DNA of 64,000 bases from Mangifera indica. Lineage: Eukaryota > Streptophyta > Magnoliopsida > Sapindales > Anacardiaceae. The stretch covers positions 6,063,501 to 6,127,500 of the forward strand of contig NC_058154.1 of the NCBI RefSeq assembly GCF_011075055.1, read 5' to 3'. Below are positions 1 through 10,826 of the stretch, in pieces; the first letter of the stretch is position 1; every line of letters begins with the position of its first letter. The position numbers and the translations under genes are program-made. Below the pieces are notes generated by a model. It made no database searches. It had not been told where the DNA came from and saw nothing but the letters and a program-made list of their open reading frames with translations.

Positions 1-158
1 TCTAAACTACTTTGACTCTAAGTCTGTGATGGTTGCTGGTTCAAACCCCTATCTACATACTTTGGAGCATGAATTGGATCTAAGCCTAAACTAAGTCCAT
101 CACTTGACTCAAAACTGTCAGATTTACTCAAGTCAGAATTCTCCACCTTAATATAAAC

Positions 159-540
159 CTATTTAGACTGAGATTGGTTAAAGATAAATAGTTCTTTATA
201 AAAAATAGATTTATTAAACATAACAACCCTACTAATCACACATTTTAATTCATCAATTAACCAGATTTTATAACCCTTAGTCCTTGGAGTGTCTGTATAG
301 GGTCTATATCTCAAGATTCCAATTTGCTTACAAAATTCAGTAAACTGTTTATTACAGAATTCAAGACCATTATCTATTCTTAAAACTTTTAATTTCTTAT
401 TAGTTTGATTTTCAACAAGAGTTTTCCATTCTTTAAAGAATTCAAAAGCTTGATCTTTATTCTTTAAGAAATAAACCCATATTCTTCTTGAAAAATCATC
501 CACAAAGGTAAGAAAATAATAAGCATTAGTTAGAGAACTA
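159..540 (-). pseudogene. Copia integrase core, internally deleted
   Basis: The minus-strand reading frame carries the first integrase aspartate in MDDFSRRIWVYF and the second in RIDNGLEFC, as in the D-D-35-E core of copia integrases. After RYRPYTDTPRTKG the frame jumps to GYKIWLIDELKCVISR, which belongs to the segment normally far downstream of the catalytic glutamate. The glutamate-bearing stretch (usually a QNGVAER-like motif) is therefore missing. Catalytic activity is not possible as it stands. Bases 1-158 look like the poorly conserved linker towards reverse transcriptase and contain stops. Confidence 0.8.
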
Positions 541-593
541 GGTACCTAAGGAGAACCCCACAGATCTAAATATACATAATCAAGAATATTCTT

Positions 594-830
594 TTACCTA
601 TGAGTAGCAGCTATAAACTTCAACCTTTGAGATCTCCCTAAGACACAATTCTCACAAAACTCTAGTGTATAAATTCTTTTATAATTAATCAAGTTTTGTT
701 TACAAAGTTCTTGCAAGCCCAAGAAATTGATGTGTCCTAGCCTTTTGTGCCACAAAACAGTTTCATCCACCTTATTAGGCTTAGAAGACATTGAGTCATT
801 TATAGTTGTTCCCTCTAAAATGTATAACCC
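594..830 (-). pseudogene. GAG-pre-integrase / integrase zinc-binding region
   Basis: The minus-strand translation includes LWHKRLGHINFLGLQELC followed by CENCVLGRSQRLKF. The two histidines and the CxxC pair match the HHCC zinc-binding module that precedes the copia integrase core. Stops separate it from the integrase core at 159-540 and from the protease remnant at 846-1058. It belongs to the same decayed element. Confidence 0.8.
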
Positions 831-845
831 ATTTATTAGTTTAGC

Positions 846-1058
846 TCATATTACTACTAAAGCTCCTCTCATTATTTTAAGCACACATTTTTTAGACTTA
901 CAAGAGTAGCTATTAGAATCTAACAAACCTAAAGATATTAGGTTTCTTCTCAATTTAGGAACTAATCTAACATCATTGAGAATTTTAACAAAACCATCAA
1001 CAAGTTTCAGTTTTATTGCACCTATACTAGTAACCTCACACACATCATCATTACCCAT
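846..1058 (-). pseudogene. Copia aspartic protease, C-terminal part
   Basis: The frame carries VTSIGAIKLKLVDG and LVPKLRRNLISLG, which match the copia protease region downstream of the DSG active site (compare the family pattern NDVLYVPxLRRNLISL). It is separated by a frame break from the DSG-bearing frame ending at 1098. No independent function is expected. Confidence 0.75.
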
Positions 1059-1097
1059 TAAGACTTTTCCCCTATTTATATATTTTAAATCTAAAAA

Positions 1098-1984
1098 CTA
1101 GTCTTCTCTAGGTGTCATGTGATAAGTGCATCCTGAATCTAAAACCCATTCTTCTCTAGACAACCTCTCAGATAATACTAATACTTCAGCACTATCATAA
1201 CCATTAAGTAGATTTACAGACTCATGTTTCTCATTATTGGAAGGAAAATTCATTTTCTTTCTTTTAGGGCAATTTCTTTTCATATGACTTTCTTTATGAC
1301 AATTCCAACAAACTTTTTTAAACCTAGATTTAGATATATTATTTCTTTTATCTTTTTGTTGAGTTTTCTTTTTTGTTCTGCCCCTAACTTGCAAACCTTC
1401 ACCTATGGTTTTCTTTTCTATCTTTATTTCTAAATCTTTTGACTTAAGAGCCCCTAAGACATCTTCTAAAGAAAGAGACTCTCTACCATATTTGATAGTA
1501 GCTTTTACATCCTTAAAGGTTTTAGGCAATGAGTTCAAAATAATAATGGCTTGATTTTCATCTGAAATTTTTTTCTTCTATATTAATCAGATTAATTGTA
1601 ATTTTATTAAACTCATCTAAATTTTCTTCCAAAGTTTTTCCTGGATCCATTTTAAAACCAAAAAGTTGCCCTTTCAAATAAATTTTATTAGTCAAAGATT
1701 TAGTCATATAAAGAGACTCAAATTTCAACCATAATTTTGCAGCAGTATTAACATCATCTACTTGTCTTAAAACATTATTAGAAAGATGTAAAATAAGCAA
1801 GCTATAGGCAGTTTCAAGTACCTCAACCTTCTGAGAATCTGTCATATTAGAAGGTAAAACATCCACACCTTTCAAGGCTTTTGCACATTTTTGATGCACC
1901 AAAATAGCCCTCATCTTTTTCCTCCAAATATTAAAATCATTTTTTTCAGTAAATTATTCTATTTCCAGTCTTGTTGACCCCATT
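1098..1984 (-). pseudogene. Copia gag with zinc knuckle, plus start of protease
   Basis: The probable gag start is the minus-strand ATG at 1984 (MGSTRLEIE), but a TAA follows directly and the frame resumes with FTEKNDFNIWRKK. The UBN2-type gag body runs to about 1558. A frame break near 1540-1570 leads into the second frame, which carries a CCHC zinc knuckle (CWNCHKESHMKRNC) and ends with the protease active site in WVLDSGCTYHM. Knuckle and DSG are intact in sequence, but the stop and the frameshift make it non-coding as a whole. It lies about 260 bp downstream of the primer site. Confidence 0.85.
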
Positions 1985-2245
1985 ATGTTTTTTCTTTTTT
2001 CTTTTAGTTTATTTAATCCTATAGAGACCAAAAGAATGCACAGTAGTACCAAGAAAAACAAAGTACCAATAGCAAGAACACAATCTTTTCTAAAAATATT
2101 CAAATATATTAAGAGACTCAACATGTATATTTCACCAGAACTTGCTAAAGAGCATGAAAGCCAAAATACATCTCAAGATATAAAGAAATAGTCGAATATA
2201 ATAAAAAAAAACAAGTCAAAGAACATAGATCGAAAGATCTTTTGT

Positions 2246-2258
2246 GGCTCTGATACCA
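2246..2258 (-). promoter_or_regulatory. tRNA-iMet primer binding site of the first copia
   Basis: On the minus strand the site reads TGGTATCAGAGCC, complementary to the 3' end of plant initiator tRNA-Met. It is two bases from the LTR terminus at 2261. This fixes the orientation of the element and the inner end of its 5' LTR. Confidence 0.85.
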
Positions 2259-2260
2259 CT

Positions 2261-2824
2261 TGTTATAGATTTGAACCCCAAGATATTCTGATCTAAACAA
2301 TATCACAGCAGAAAAAACAAAAAGAATAACAACACGATATATTTGGTTCAGATTTCATAAAAGAAATCTTATATCTAAGGCAGAGGTGTTCCTCTAGTCA
2401 AATCCACTATTTATCAAGTTCGATTATAAAATACAAACACACGAATCTCAACCTTTGTACAACCAAACAGTATAAAAACCATATACAAGGTAAAAAAAAA
2501 GTCAAAAAGAACCTAACTTCACTAGAGAGATGTCGTTAATCGAACTCAAGAAGCCAAACTTTTTCACAATAGCCAAAAGATGCAAGAAATCAGAGAAGAA
2601 GAAAAACGCAATAGCCTCATGCCCTTCCTCTTTATTCTTCTTCAGTTCACCATAAGGAAGTTTATATACTTAGGGTAAAATGAGTGAAAGCCCAGCAAAA
2701 TGATAGAACTGCCCTTACTTACAAAAATAATGACCCATGCATCCTTAACTACATAATTATAGCTATGCCCATATAGTTTTAAACAAAACATTACAATCGA
2801 TATAGAAAAACATATGCAACAACA
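2261..2824 (-). repeat. 5' LTR of the first copia
   Basis: The inner end is fixed by the primer site. The plus-strand LTR reads TGTTATAG at its left edge, and the outer edge is placed at ...CAACA near 2821-2824, giving about 564 bp with TG...CA ends. The outer end is uncertain because the partner LTR is outside the window and no target duplication can be compared. Confidence 0.6.
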
Positions 2825-2879
2825 TATATATTCAATCAATCACAATAGGTATATTTTCATGTATATTTCCCTAAAGGTT

Positions 2880-2892
2880 GACTCTGATACCA
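2880..2892 (-). promoter_or_regulatory. tRNA-iMet primer binding site of the second copia family
   Basis: The minus strand reads TGGTATCAGAGTC, one base different from the initiator-Met complement. It sits one base inside the LTR end at 2894. The same variant primer site occurs in the family at 10828, 22957 and 44418, so the two families are related. Confidence 0.8.
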
Positions 2893-2893
2893 T

Positions 2894-4562
2894 TGTATGG
2901 AGATTTCGGCTCATTGAAAGTCGATAATAGTAGTGGAAATAATTTAAAAATCAATAAACACATGAATATGCTGAAAGTCCTAACCATTTATCACATTTTA
3001 TGTGAAATATGCATGAATAAGGAAATATCAACCATAGGGTGTTTTAGAAAATGATACCTACGTTAGATGACTCCTTCAGTCTTTTTATGGCAAAAGGTTC
3101 ACTTTAGGGAGGCACCTCAAAATCTACATGGAGCACGAATTGAAAAGGTTGAAAACATGCGTAAAAGTCTACTAGGACTCGATGCATAAGAAGTAAGTGT
3201 AGTGTGATTAGCATTCACCTTTTGTTATGTGTGTAAAAATGTGAAATTGCAAAATCGTGTCTTTATTTCTAAGATGCCATGAATAACTGTTCATAGTCAA
3301 ATAAATGGTACTTCATCTTTGATCCATATCTCATACAATATGTGACTTATCCAGATCCTTAGGCACAAATTTGGCTAAAATTTTATCCTAATCTAACTTA
3401 CCACAAACGCTCATTCATGTAGCATGAATGATCGTTCATGGTCAATGAGAAAGTCAAACTAGACTGATTCAATCATACTAGACAAGCCTAGTCTATTCCT
3501 AATTTTACCTTAGCCTAAACACTTCAGGATTATCTTTAAATAACCTTATGCCTCTAGATTTCAATGAACTCCTATATGTGTATGACTCATAAGCTCTCTA
3601 TTGGGTTGATAGTATATGGATTAAGGTTGAATCTGGACTCAAACTAAGATTAGTCTCTAGTAAGGCATCATGGCTAGCCAATCAATAGAGTATTAGCGAA
3701 CAACTCTTAAGCTTTGTCAATTATATGATCACATGTAATTCAATCCTTTCATTAACCAATATCTCTCGATACTAAGATATAGATACATGTCTATCTCAGT
3801 AACTCTTCGATATAAACTGATACACATAAATGAGTGAATAATTTGAACTAGGCTCTAACCCAATCCTATTGTGGCCACATATTCAAGTGGTTATCAATTT
3901 CTTTAATTATTCTTATTTGATATATCTTCTCTTGCATTCAAAAGTGACAAATCATCTATCAATCCATCATAATTTCCATACAGATCTCAATATGGTTAAT
4001 CACCATCTTTATTGTTACCTTTATTATGACAATACATTGAGTCACATCAAACCATATCAATCATTGTATAAGATGGTGCGATGATCTCAAGTATAAAGAT
4101 CACATATACCGTCAGTTAAAAGATGTATTCCATAAACACTGGAGCAGTCATTCTTATAGAAATCCTCAGATCGAGTCAGCCTAGTGAACATGCCTATAAC
4201 ATGCTCTCATGTATTGCACCAATCTATCATTTGATAGTTTCAACATGTGAGAGCTATCACCACTTTTGGTGGAATTGCTCGACACTATGATTATGGCATC
4301 TCAATTACTCGTACTCTTGGTCAAGGTAATGTCATGATTATTGAAGTTTCTAGAATGGCCACCTAATGTGTTCGTAGTGTTTCTATGATTAGTTTACTAA
4401 TACTGTCATCACAATTCTACCATTCTAAGGACATATAATTTTTATAATCATATTTAAATACAAATTAATAATAAATAAATAATAGGAACCTTCTATTAAT
4501 AAATGAATAAATTACATCATTCACAAATACAAACCAGTTGGCTTTAGGACACTATTCTAACA
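2894..4562 (-). repeat. LTR (about 1.67 kb) of a second copia family, internal region lost
   Basis: Plus-strand ends are TGTATGGAG at 2894 and CTATTCTAACA at 4562. Read on the minus strand the first ~280 bp match both arms of the palindromes ending at 21305, 35868 and about 56323, and more distantly the start of the copia LTR at 42558. With its primer site at 2880-2892 it is a 5' LTR. Only about 55 bp of internal leader remain before the first element's LTR begins at about 2824. No coding sequence is seen in it. Confidence 0.75.
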
Positions 4563-5429
4563 ATCCTAGCCATGATTTTTTGCCCCATTTGCTCAATTCC
4601 ATTCTTGCAAGGTGGTCCTTCAGTTGTGGTCTCTTATTTGCTCCATAGTGGTTAGCTCATGTTACGCATTATGCCCTTGATAGCTTGGTGGATATTTTTG
4701 CTTATTTTGAACTTGTTTGTGTTAGCTATTCCTAGGGAAGATTTATTTACTAAATCATGGTTGTGTTGGCTAGATATCAATATTGGTTAAGTAATATTAT
4801 ATATACCCACTTTGAGTATATAAATAAATGCATATTTATATGTCTTATCATGTGATTAGATATTACTTTATTATTAATTCAATATCATCCAATCACATAA
4901 TAACACATATCAAATATGTATTTATTTGTGTACTCAAAGTAGACACACACAGTTTTATTGATATTGGTTTGCTTATTATTTTTTATAAGTTGGTTAAGTG
5001 TTTTATCTTGAACCCTATATTTGTAGAAATTTTGATAGACTCTTAAGGAGAGATTGTTTCTTACCTTGATAAAGACATCTCGTTAGGTTTGATTGACTGG
5101 ATTAATGGCTTTTGTATAAAGTTTGATATCCTTGTTTGGCATTTAACTTGTATAGCTTGGATTGCTTTGTATATCATTTTGTATAGATCCCGCAATCCTG
5201 TTTTCTACCGTGCATTTGTGCAGATATCTAAACAACATTAATTTAGGTTGTTTGGCCTTTTAGTTTTATTTATTTAATATATATATTACTTAAAAAATAT
5301 CTGAACTAGGGCCCAGTCTTGACCATTTTATATAGAGATAAAACCCAGGGTGTGAGAGCCCGGTCCCTCCAATTGTGTGGACCAGACCCCATTTGCCCAT
5401 GCGTAGACGAATTATATGTAAGTATCAAT
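4563..5429. other. Intergenic, no gene recognised (contains a MITE)
   Basis: AT-rich sequence with no coherent reading frame. Apart from the MITE at 4799-4950 I recognise nothing. Homology with the sequence upstream of the intact P450 begins only near 5430. Confidence 0.5.
4799..4950. mobile_element. MITE, near-palindromic (family 1, copy 1)
   Basis: Two arms of about 60-65 bp are inverted repeats: the left begins CCCACTTTGAGTATATAAAT and the right ends with its near-complement (ACTCAAAGTAGACA). The arm core (TCATGTGATTAGAT and its inverse) is shared with the element at 8164-8310. A clear target duplication was not found. It has no coding capacity. Confidence 0.75.
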
Positions 5430-6868
5430 TAATCATTGTTGTTTATATGTCACTGGTCTTTTTCTCTTACGGGAATGTGTTCTTGGAAACCGGTAAGTGG
5501 ATCAGAATGATATCTTCTCCAGATCCAGTTGCATATAAGGTTTCGGTAAACAAAATCAGAAGATCGGAAGAACAGATGATAGGAGAGATCACTTGCAATC
5601 AGGCGATATGGCGCCTACTGGCGCATCCTTCGACGTGTTTGCTCAATGGAGCTCTTAATCAACAAGAGAATCAACGAAACTACTCACATTCGGCCAAAGT
5701 GCATAGACAACATGTTACAGTCTATCGAGGATGACGTTGCCACAGCACAAGAGAAGGGAGAATCAGGAGAGCTAAATTTGGTTCGTTACCTCTTCGTCAT
5801 GGCATTCAACATAATAGGCAACCTTACGTTGTCCCAGGATCTTCTGAACTCACACTCCACAGAAGGGGAGGAGTTCTTCGCTGCCATGAGCAAGGTCATG
5901 GAGTGGGCTGGAGCGCCAAATCTGGCAGACCTTTTGCCATTCCTGCAAAGACTGGATCCTCAGGGGATCAAAAAGGGCATGGACCGCGACATGGGACGGG
6001 CCATGAAGATAATTGCTGGGTTGGTGAAAGAGAGGACAGTCGAGGATAAGAAAATGACCAAAGAAAAGAGGATAAATGACTTCCTGGACGCAGTGTTAAG
6101 AGTATGAAAGTGCTGGAAAAGAAGGACCTGACAAAATCTCAAATCAGAATGTGATCATAATCATACTGGTAAACATTACGTTGATTATAATAGTTCATGA
6201 ACTGAATGTATTTAAATTCGCTGTTAACTATATTAAGTATTTTGCAGGAAAAGTTTTTTGCGGGATCAGAGACTACAAGCAGCACGCTCGAATGGGCTAT
6301 GACAGAGCTACTCCGCAACCCTGAATCAATGAGAAAGATCAAGGAGGAGCTTGATCGGATTGTGGGGGCCAAAAACAGGAAGGTTGAAGAGACAGATATA
6401 AATGAACTTCTTTACTTAAAGGCTGTGGTGAAGGGGACACTAGGGTCACATCCGCCAATTCCATTGCTGCTTCCAAGAAATTCAATGCAAGAGACTGAAT
6501 TCAGTAGAAATCATATACCAAAAGATACTCAAATTTTCTTGAATGCATGGGCCATAGGAAGAGATCCGGAACCCTTGTGTTGTAAGCCTGAAAGGTTTCT
6601 GAGATCAAATATTGATTGCAAGGGACAAAATTATGAATTAATTCCATTTGGATCTGGGTGTAGAATTTGCGTTGGGATGTCATTAGCTGATCGAATACTT
6701 CATCTAACTATTGCTTCTTTAATTCACACTTTTGAGTGGGAGCTGGGCAGCAATATTACACCGCAGACTCTTGACATGAGTGAGAGGATGGGGATAACTG
6801 TTCGGAAGCGTATTCCCTTGAAGGTAGTACCGAAGGTGTCATTTGAAAACGATTGCTATCGCAAATAA
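5430..6868 (+). pseudogene. CYP76-type cytochrome P450 pseudogene
   Basis: The sequence aligns along its length with the intact P450 at 38443-40060, including upstream sequence from about 5430 and a 79-bp intron at the same place (6169-6247, GT...AG). Defects: a deletion of about 350 bp joins the base before the start codon to the codons for ...LAIGQYGAYWR, removing the ATG, membrane anchor and proline hinge. One extra A near 6101 shifts the frame just before the intron. In exon 2 the ExxR helix reads KGTLGSHPP instead of KETLRLHPP. Four codons (CWVE in the intact copy) are missing before the PERF motif. The heme loop reads FGSGCRICVG, keeping the ligand cysteine. The C-terminus is frameshifted. 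The I-helix AGSETTS is retained. It may be transcribed but cannot give a working P450. Confidence 0.93.
6169..6247 (+). other. Intron remnant of the P450 pseudogene
   Basis: It starts GTAAACATTACG and ends TTTTGCAG, and matches the 79-bp intron of the intact copy (39370-39448) in length and position. Presence of the intron shows that the pseudogene arose by DNA duplication, not retroposition. Confidence 0.85.
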
Positions 6869-8163
6869 ATTCGACTTTTTATAGTGAACAAAGATGTGTT
6901 TGTAATTTGATTGAAATTATGTTTCTTAATGTTATCATTTGACCGCTTTCAGATTTTGTATTTATTATGAAACCTGTTTAATAATGAATATCTTTGTCCT
7001 ATAACTTTACCTGCATCCTTTGATACCAGTCAGTTAGCTCGAAACTAGAGTTAAATTTGAAGCCAATTTATTTGAATTTAAAATAAGTTTAGTTTAAACG
7101 AATGCAAACACAAGTTTGAGACAACAAATACGAATTTGAATTCAAACTGGGAAGTAAAATCAAAATAATGAACATCTTTGTCTTAATTTTATAATTTTTA
7201 GCTTTATCTTTACCTGCACATACATTCCCAAGACTTCGGTTTTCCCCACTAAATATTTAAATTCAATAATCAGAATTATTAAAGGAAGGTGCCAAAAACA
7301 TAAGTTTTCACAGTGTCAAAAAATGACAAAGTTCTATATTTTCTTAGGTCAGGCTAATAATTTCAAATACATTTAAGGATAAGAAAAATGAAAATACAAA
7401 ACTACATCTATTTTTTTGTAATGACTATTAAAATTAAATAATATTTTCCCTCAGAACTTTATAAATTATAGCTTTCACCTTTATTTATATTAATAATTAT
7501 AAAAATTTAAATTTCAAATAGTTTGTCACGTATTACATCACTATTGAACTTATAAAATTTAATTGATCAAATCACTTAAGGATTACACGATTTGGTCAAA
7601 ATAGCATATGATTACAATTGAAATCATACAATTTTGTTGCCAACCACAATCACACTAGAGTGATGCGATTCCTATCATTAACCAGCATCCACTTTTTCAA
7701 TTAAGAAGTCACGTATGAAAAACACATCCTCCTTTGATAAGTTAAACAAAAAACAAAGTCATAATAAGTCGTTCAATTTGATTTCGAATGAGAACAAACA
7801 ACCACACTCACCACGGAAACTATTTTTTATTAAGCCAAACAAAGGTTAGATAAGATTTGATTCCTTAGTTGGTTGTGGTAGTGGGTGATAATGAATGTTG
7901 TAGTAAGTGTGGTGAGTGTTGGTAGTAGTGGTGGTGGTGGTGGGGTTTGTGATGCTAGTGGCAAGATGAGGAAATTGTGGTTTTGCTATGGTAAAAGAGT
8001 TTGCATTGATAGGGATGAGGAAGATGAGCAAGATTAAACATGAGAGAAGAGAAATTTAAAAGGAGAATAGGTAGAATTTGTGAGAGAAGAGAAAAAATAA
8101 TATAATATAAATTTAAATTTAAATAAGAGAGATAAATTTGCTTTGAGTATTTTGAGAAATGTT
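6869..8163. other. 3' flank of the P450 pseudogene
   Basis: It is homologous, with indels, to the flank downstream of the intact P450 (40061 to about 42000), for example the stretch around 7230-7370 against 40700-40850. The short motif ATCTTTGTC followed by a TTTACCTGCA-like string occurs twice (near 6990 and 7170), which may mark an old insertion. No gene is seen. The 60-codon minus-strand frame at 7846-8031 is rich in Thr/Pro from simple-sequence DNA and is not credible. Confidence 0.6.
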
Positions 8164-8310
8164 GTGTATATATTTGTTATATATAATTTAAGTATATAAA
8201 TAATGTGTCATTATGTGATTAAGTATTAATTTTTCTTTAATTTAAAATCATTCAATCATATGATGACACATTATTTATGTATACAAATTATGTATAAAAA
8301 ATATATACAC
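8164..8310. mobile_element. MITE, near-palindromic (family 1, copy 2)
   Basis: Inverted-repeat arms start GTGTATATAT and end ATATATACAC. The arm core TAAATAATGTGTCATTATGTG and its inverse match the element at 4799-4950. It is absent from the equivalent position in the intact P450 flank (about 41830-42000), so it inserted after, or was lost since, the duplication. Confidence 0.75.
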
Positions 8311-8510
8311 TTTCTCCATTTTCTAAGTAAACGAAAGGAAAAAGAGATATGTATGTTGAGCTTTGATAGTTCTTATATTAAAAGTACTGAAAATTAAAGC
8401 TACAAGTACTTTCTCTATTTATTGATTGATACGATTACATTACATGTTTAAAACATTCTTTACGCTCATTTTACTTTTAAGTGGTCTATGAAAATATTCA
8501 TTTTATCATA
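8311..8510. other. Duplicated flank holding the empty hAT insertion site
   Basis: It matches 42000-42140 on its left and 53104 onward on its right without the hAT that separates them there. The joint is near 8440-8455, where GTTTAAAACATTC corresponds to the hAT target GTTTATAG/GTTTATAACATTC of the other copies. This is the pre-insertion state of the hAT site. Confidence 0.7.
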
Positions 8511-9314
8511 CGCCAAAGGGCTATTTCCCACCTAAAGTATACTTTTATCTCAAGTTCTCATTTCTTAACTTTGAAAATCTCATTTATCCACCCATGGGTG
8601 GTTAAAATTAACGGAACCCTAACCATTTAAAATTTTATTTTTTTTCCCCCTTAAACACTAAAAACTAACAATTTCCCCCATAGGTTAAGTTTTAAAAAAT
8701 GACATTTTCCCCTAGCGTTTAGTTGTCAAACTCTACTACCATCTCCGGCGTCATTGTCGATAACCTCTCCCTCCCGAAGCTTCCTCTCCTTCTAGTGATC
8801 TCTCTCATCCTAATTGAACACTCAATCAGTGTCGAATGAAACTGAGGAGACAAAAAGTTTCATCGAGAAGGCGGAATTCTTCGTCTTCCCAAAAAAAACC
8901 TCTAGGAAGACAACGAAGATGAGATCTTTGTCTTCGTCTTTCTAGACAAGATCTTCATTGATCGACATTCCAGAAGAGGTGGGAGAGATCATCAGAGCAT
9001 AGTGATATGTCAAAGAATCTTCGTCACCAGTGATGACACTGAATTTAACATTGGGATTGAAAACTAAACTCTAGGGGGTGAAATGTCTCTTTTTGAAACT
9101 TGGTCTAAGGGACATACTTTTAGTTTTCAAGGTTTTGGGGTAGGGGGGTGAGGAGATTAATTTTAATTCATTTTTAATATTATGATGAAAGGATGATTTT
9201 GCCCTTGAAACTAACAGACTTAACCCTCTATAGGTAGGTGTTTAAGATTTTTATAGTTAAGGGGTGAAAACTTAATAAAGCAAGATACTTTAGGTTAGAA
9301 TAAGTCCTTTGGCC
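8511..9314. mobile_element. Non-autonomous Mutator-like element (MULE)
   Basis: The 804-bp element is flanked by perfect 9-bp target duplications TTTATCATA (8502-8510 and 9315-9323). Terminal inverted repeats of about 30 bp start GCCAAAGGGCTATTTCCCAC on the left, and GCCAAAGGACTTATTC on the inverted right end. The homologous blocks at 18060, 32650 and 53170 have a single TTTATCATATTAT with no element, confirming the empty site. No transposase frame is visible. 9-bp duplications are typical of Mutator-type transposases. Confidence 0.88.
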
Positions 9315-9323
9315 TTTATCATA

Positions 9324-9829
9324 TTATAATTCCCCTATTACCTTGTTAGAAATAAAACGAATGTCATTTTCTCTATAATTCTAAATTTTATCAGTTAATA
9401 CATGTATCTTTTACTATGGCTTGACTTACCCTTGCACGTTTTTTTCTTTACTTCACATTCAATATTTTAATTTTATATTTTTCTCTTTTGATTATTATTT
9501 TAAAATTCATTTCGTTTACATAAGTATAGAATGTCACATTTTCTTTTGTTTCTATTAAAGATGATTTAATATTACTTAGATATAAGAGAAATAATGTCTA
9601 ACAGTTTAAATATCTTTATCTATAAAACATTGATTAAAAATGATTAGGCAGAATATGTATAATGCAATGAGTAATGCTATGTGCACATAGTTTTGTTGTG
9701 GCTGAGTTATTTTTTGTTTGAATGACATGATAAACATGATATCAAGTTTGAGCACTAAATTAAATATGTTCCTCAAAAAGCCATAATATGCAAAAAAAAA
9801 AAAAAAATGAAATGCATGAGAAAGAGTTT
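9324..9829. other. Duplicated flank, no gene
   Basis: It continues the flank shared with 18070-18560, 32660-33120 and 53180-53640, with an inserted stretch near 9665-9710. A poly-A run of about 17 bases lies near 9790. No gene is seen. Confidence 0.6.
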
Positions 9830-10601
9830 ATGGTTGAGGTGGGGGAAAGTCATCTCTCAACCTGGATGTCTAATCTCTATAAAAATCCTCTTTCAAACTA
9901 GTGAATTATCCTTACAAGTCTTTGATTACCCTACGCATACCAAGTTGGGACTCCTCAATTGCATCAAATCATGCTTTTTAAGATGACTCTATAATGATGA
10001 ATCTACTTTCCATATACTGAATAAGTTGATCCACACTACTAGGAGGCATATCCTTATCAACCTTATTAGTACTTCACCTCTTACTCCATCTAGAGTTGGA
10101 TTCAGGCATTGTGGGAGCATTGGGCATAGTAGACACCTCTTGTTCTTCCCCAATTGGCTATTCATCTAATTGTTTATCTCTTGGTTGTTTTCTTCATCAT
10201 TTCCTCTAGCCATGATTAAATGCCATTTACCATTCTGACATTTTTTAATCATCATCATTTTTTGAAAGAGCATCGATCTTTATTCAGTGGCTTGCTTTGA
10301 ATTTCTTTAGGTATCCTCTATCACTATCCTTGAAAGAAATTTCCAAATTCAAAGTAATGAATGTGACAATCATGGTGAATTAAATCTCTACCTTTTCATC
10401 CTAAATCTCAAATAGTTTATAAATTAACCATTTCACCATATCCACTTGTCTTTTATCCATGGCAACCTTTAACAAAACCATATCTTGCACCGATATATTC
10501 TCATTTGCACTCTTTCTCCCATTCAATGTATAAGTTAACATTTGGTGCAAAATCCTCACAATAGGATAGTTAAACCCTATCAATTTGGTTATGTTCCCAT
10601 T
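9830..10601 (-). pseudogene. Degenerate TE-derived coding fragment (unidentified)
   Basis: The minus-strand frame near 10401-10583 (IVRILHQMLTYTLNGRKS..., DMVLLKVAMDKRQVDMVKWL) loosely resembles the gag-like 'putative plant transposon protein' domains found in plant TEs. I cannot assign it firmly. The surrounding minus-strand sequence contains stops. It is present only here and lies between the duplicated flank and the truncated copia B, so it marks a breakpoint of the block. Confidence 0.35.
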
Positions 10602-10826
10602 CAGGCGTGCATGGATATGCTGCTTGGGACATATTCAAGTTCTAGACGGCAAACGTGTGAAGTGTATATATATTTCCATTTCTTATTTTAAATAAATATA
10701 TACACATTAATTTATGAATTAATCTTACCATAGGGATAATCTAGTAGGGGATTTTGTGGATTATTTGATATTAAATTAAATTTTTCATTAAATTATTCCG
10801 CTGTTGAAGACCGCAAAATCTCTACA
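10602..10826 (+). repeat. 5' LTR fragment, copia copy B
   Basis: It ends GCAAAATCTCTACA and matches the 3' portion of the LTR at 42558-44416. The start at CAGGCGTGC is where homology begins abruptly. The variant primer site (TGTTATCAGAGTC) follows at 10828. Confidence 0.8.

Larger units (their letters stand above)
1..2824 (-). mobile_element. Ty1/copia retrotransposon, 5' half, decayed (cut by window start)
   Basis: Reading on the minus strand the order is LTR, tRNA primer site, gag, protease, GAG-pre-integrase, integrase, which is the copia order up to the integrase. Reverse transcriptase, RNase H and the 3' LTR would lie left of the window. The coding part is split by frameshifts and a stop, and the integrase is internally deleted. 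It lies against the primer-site side of a second copia family (2880-4562) and may have inserted into that element's leader. Its protein sequence and LTR differ from the family repeated at 10602-17192, 22055-31754 and 42558-52250. Confidence 0.85.

Noticed and set aside
2246..2258. tRNA gene
   Set aside because: The tRNA-Met match covers only the 3' terminal bases used as a retroelement primer site; no cloverleaf is present here or at 2880, 10828, 22957 or 44418.
7846..8031. Thr/Pro/His-rich 61-codon frame
   Set aside because: It is a translation of GGTGGTGGT/GTAGTG-type simple sequence, with no counterpart in the flank of the intact gene.
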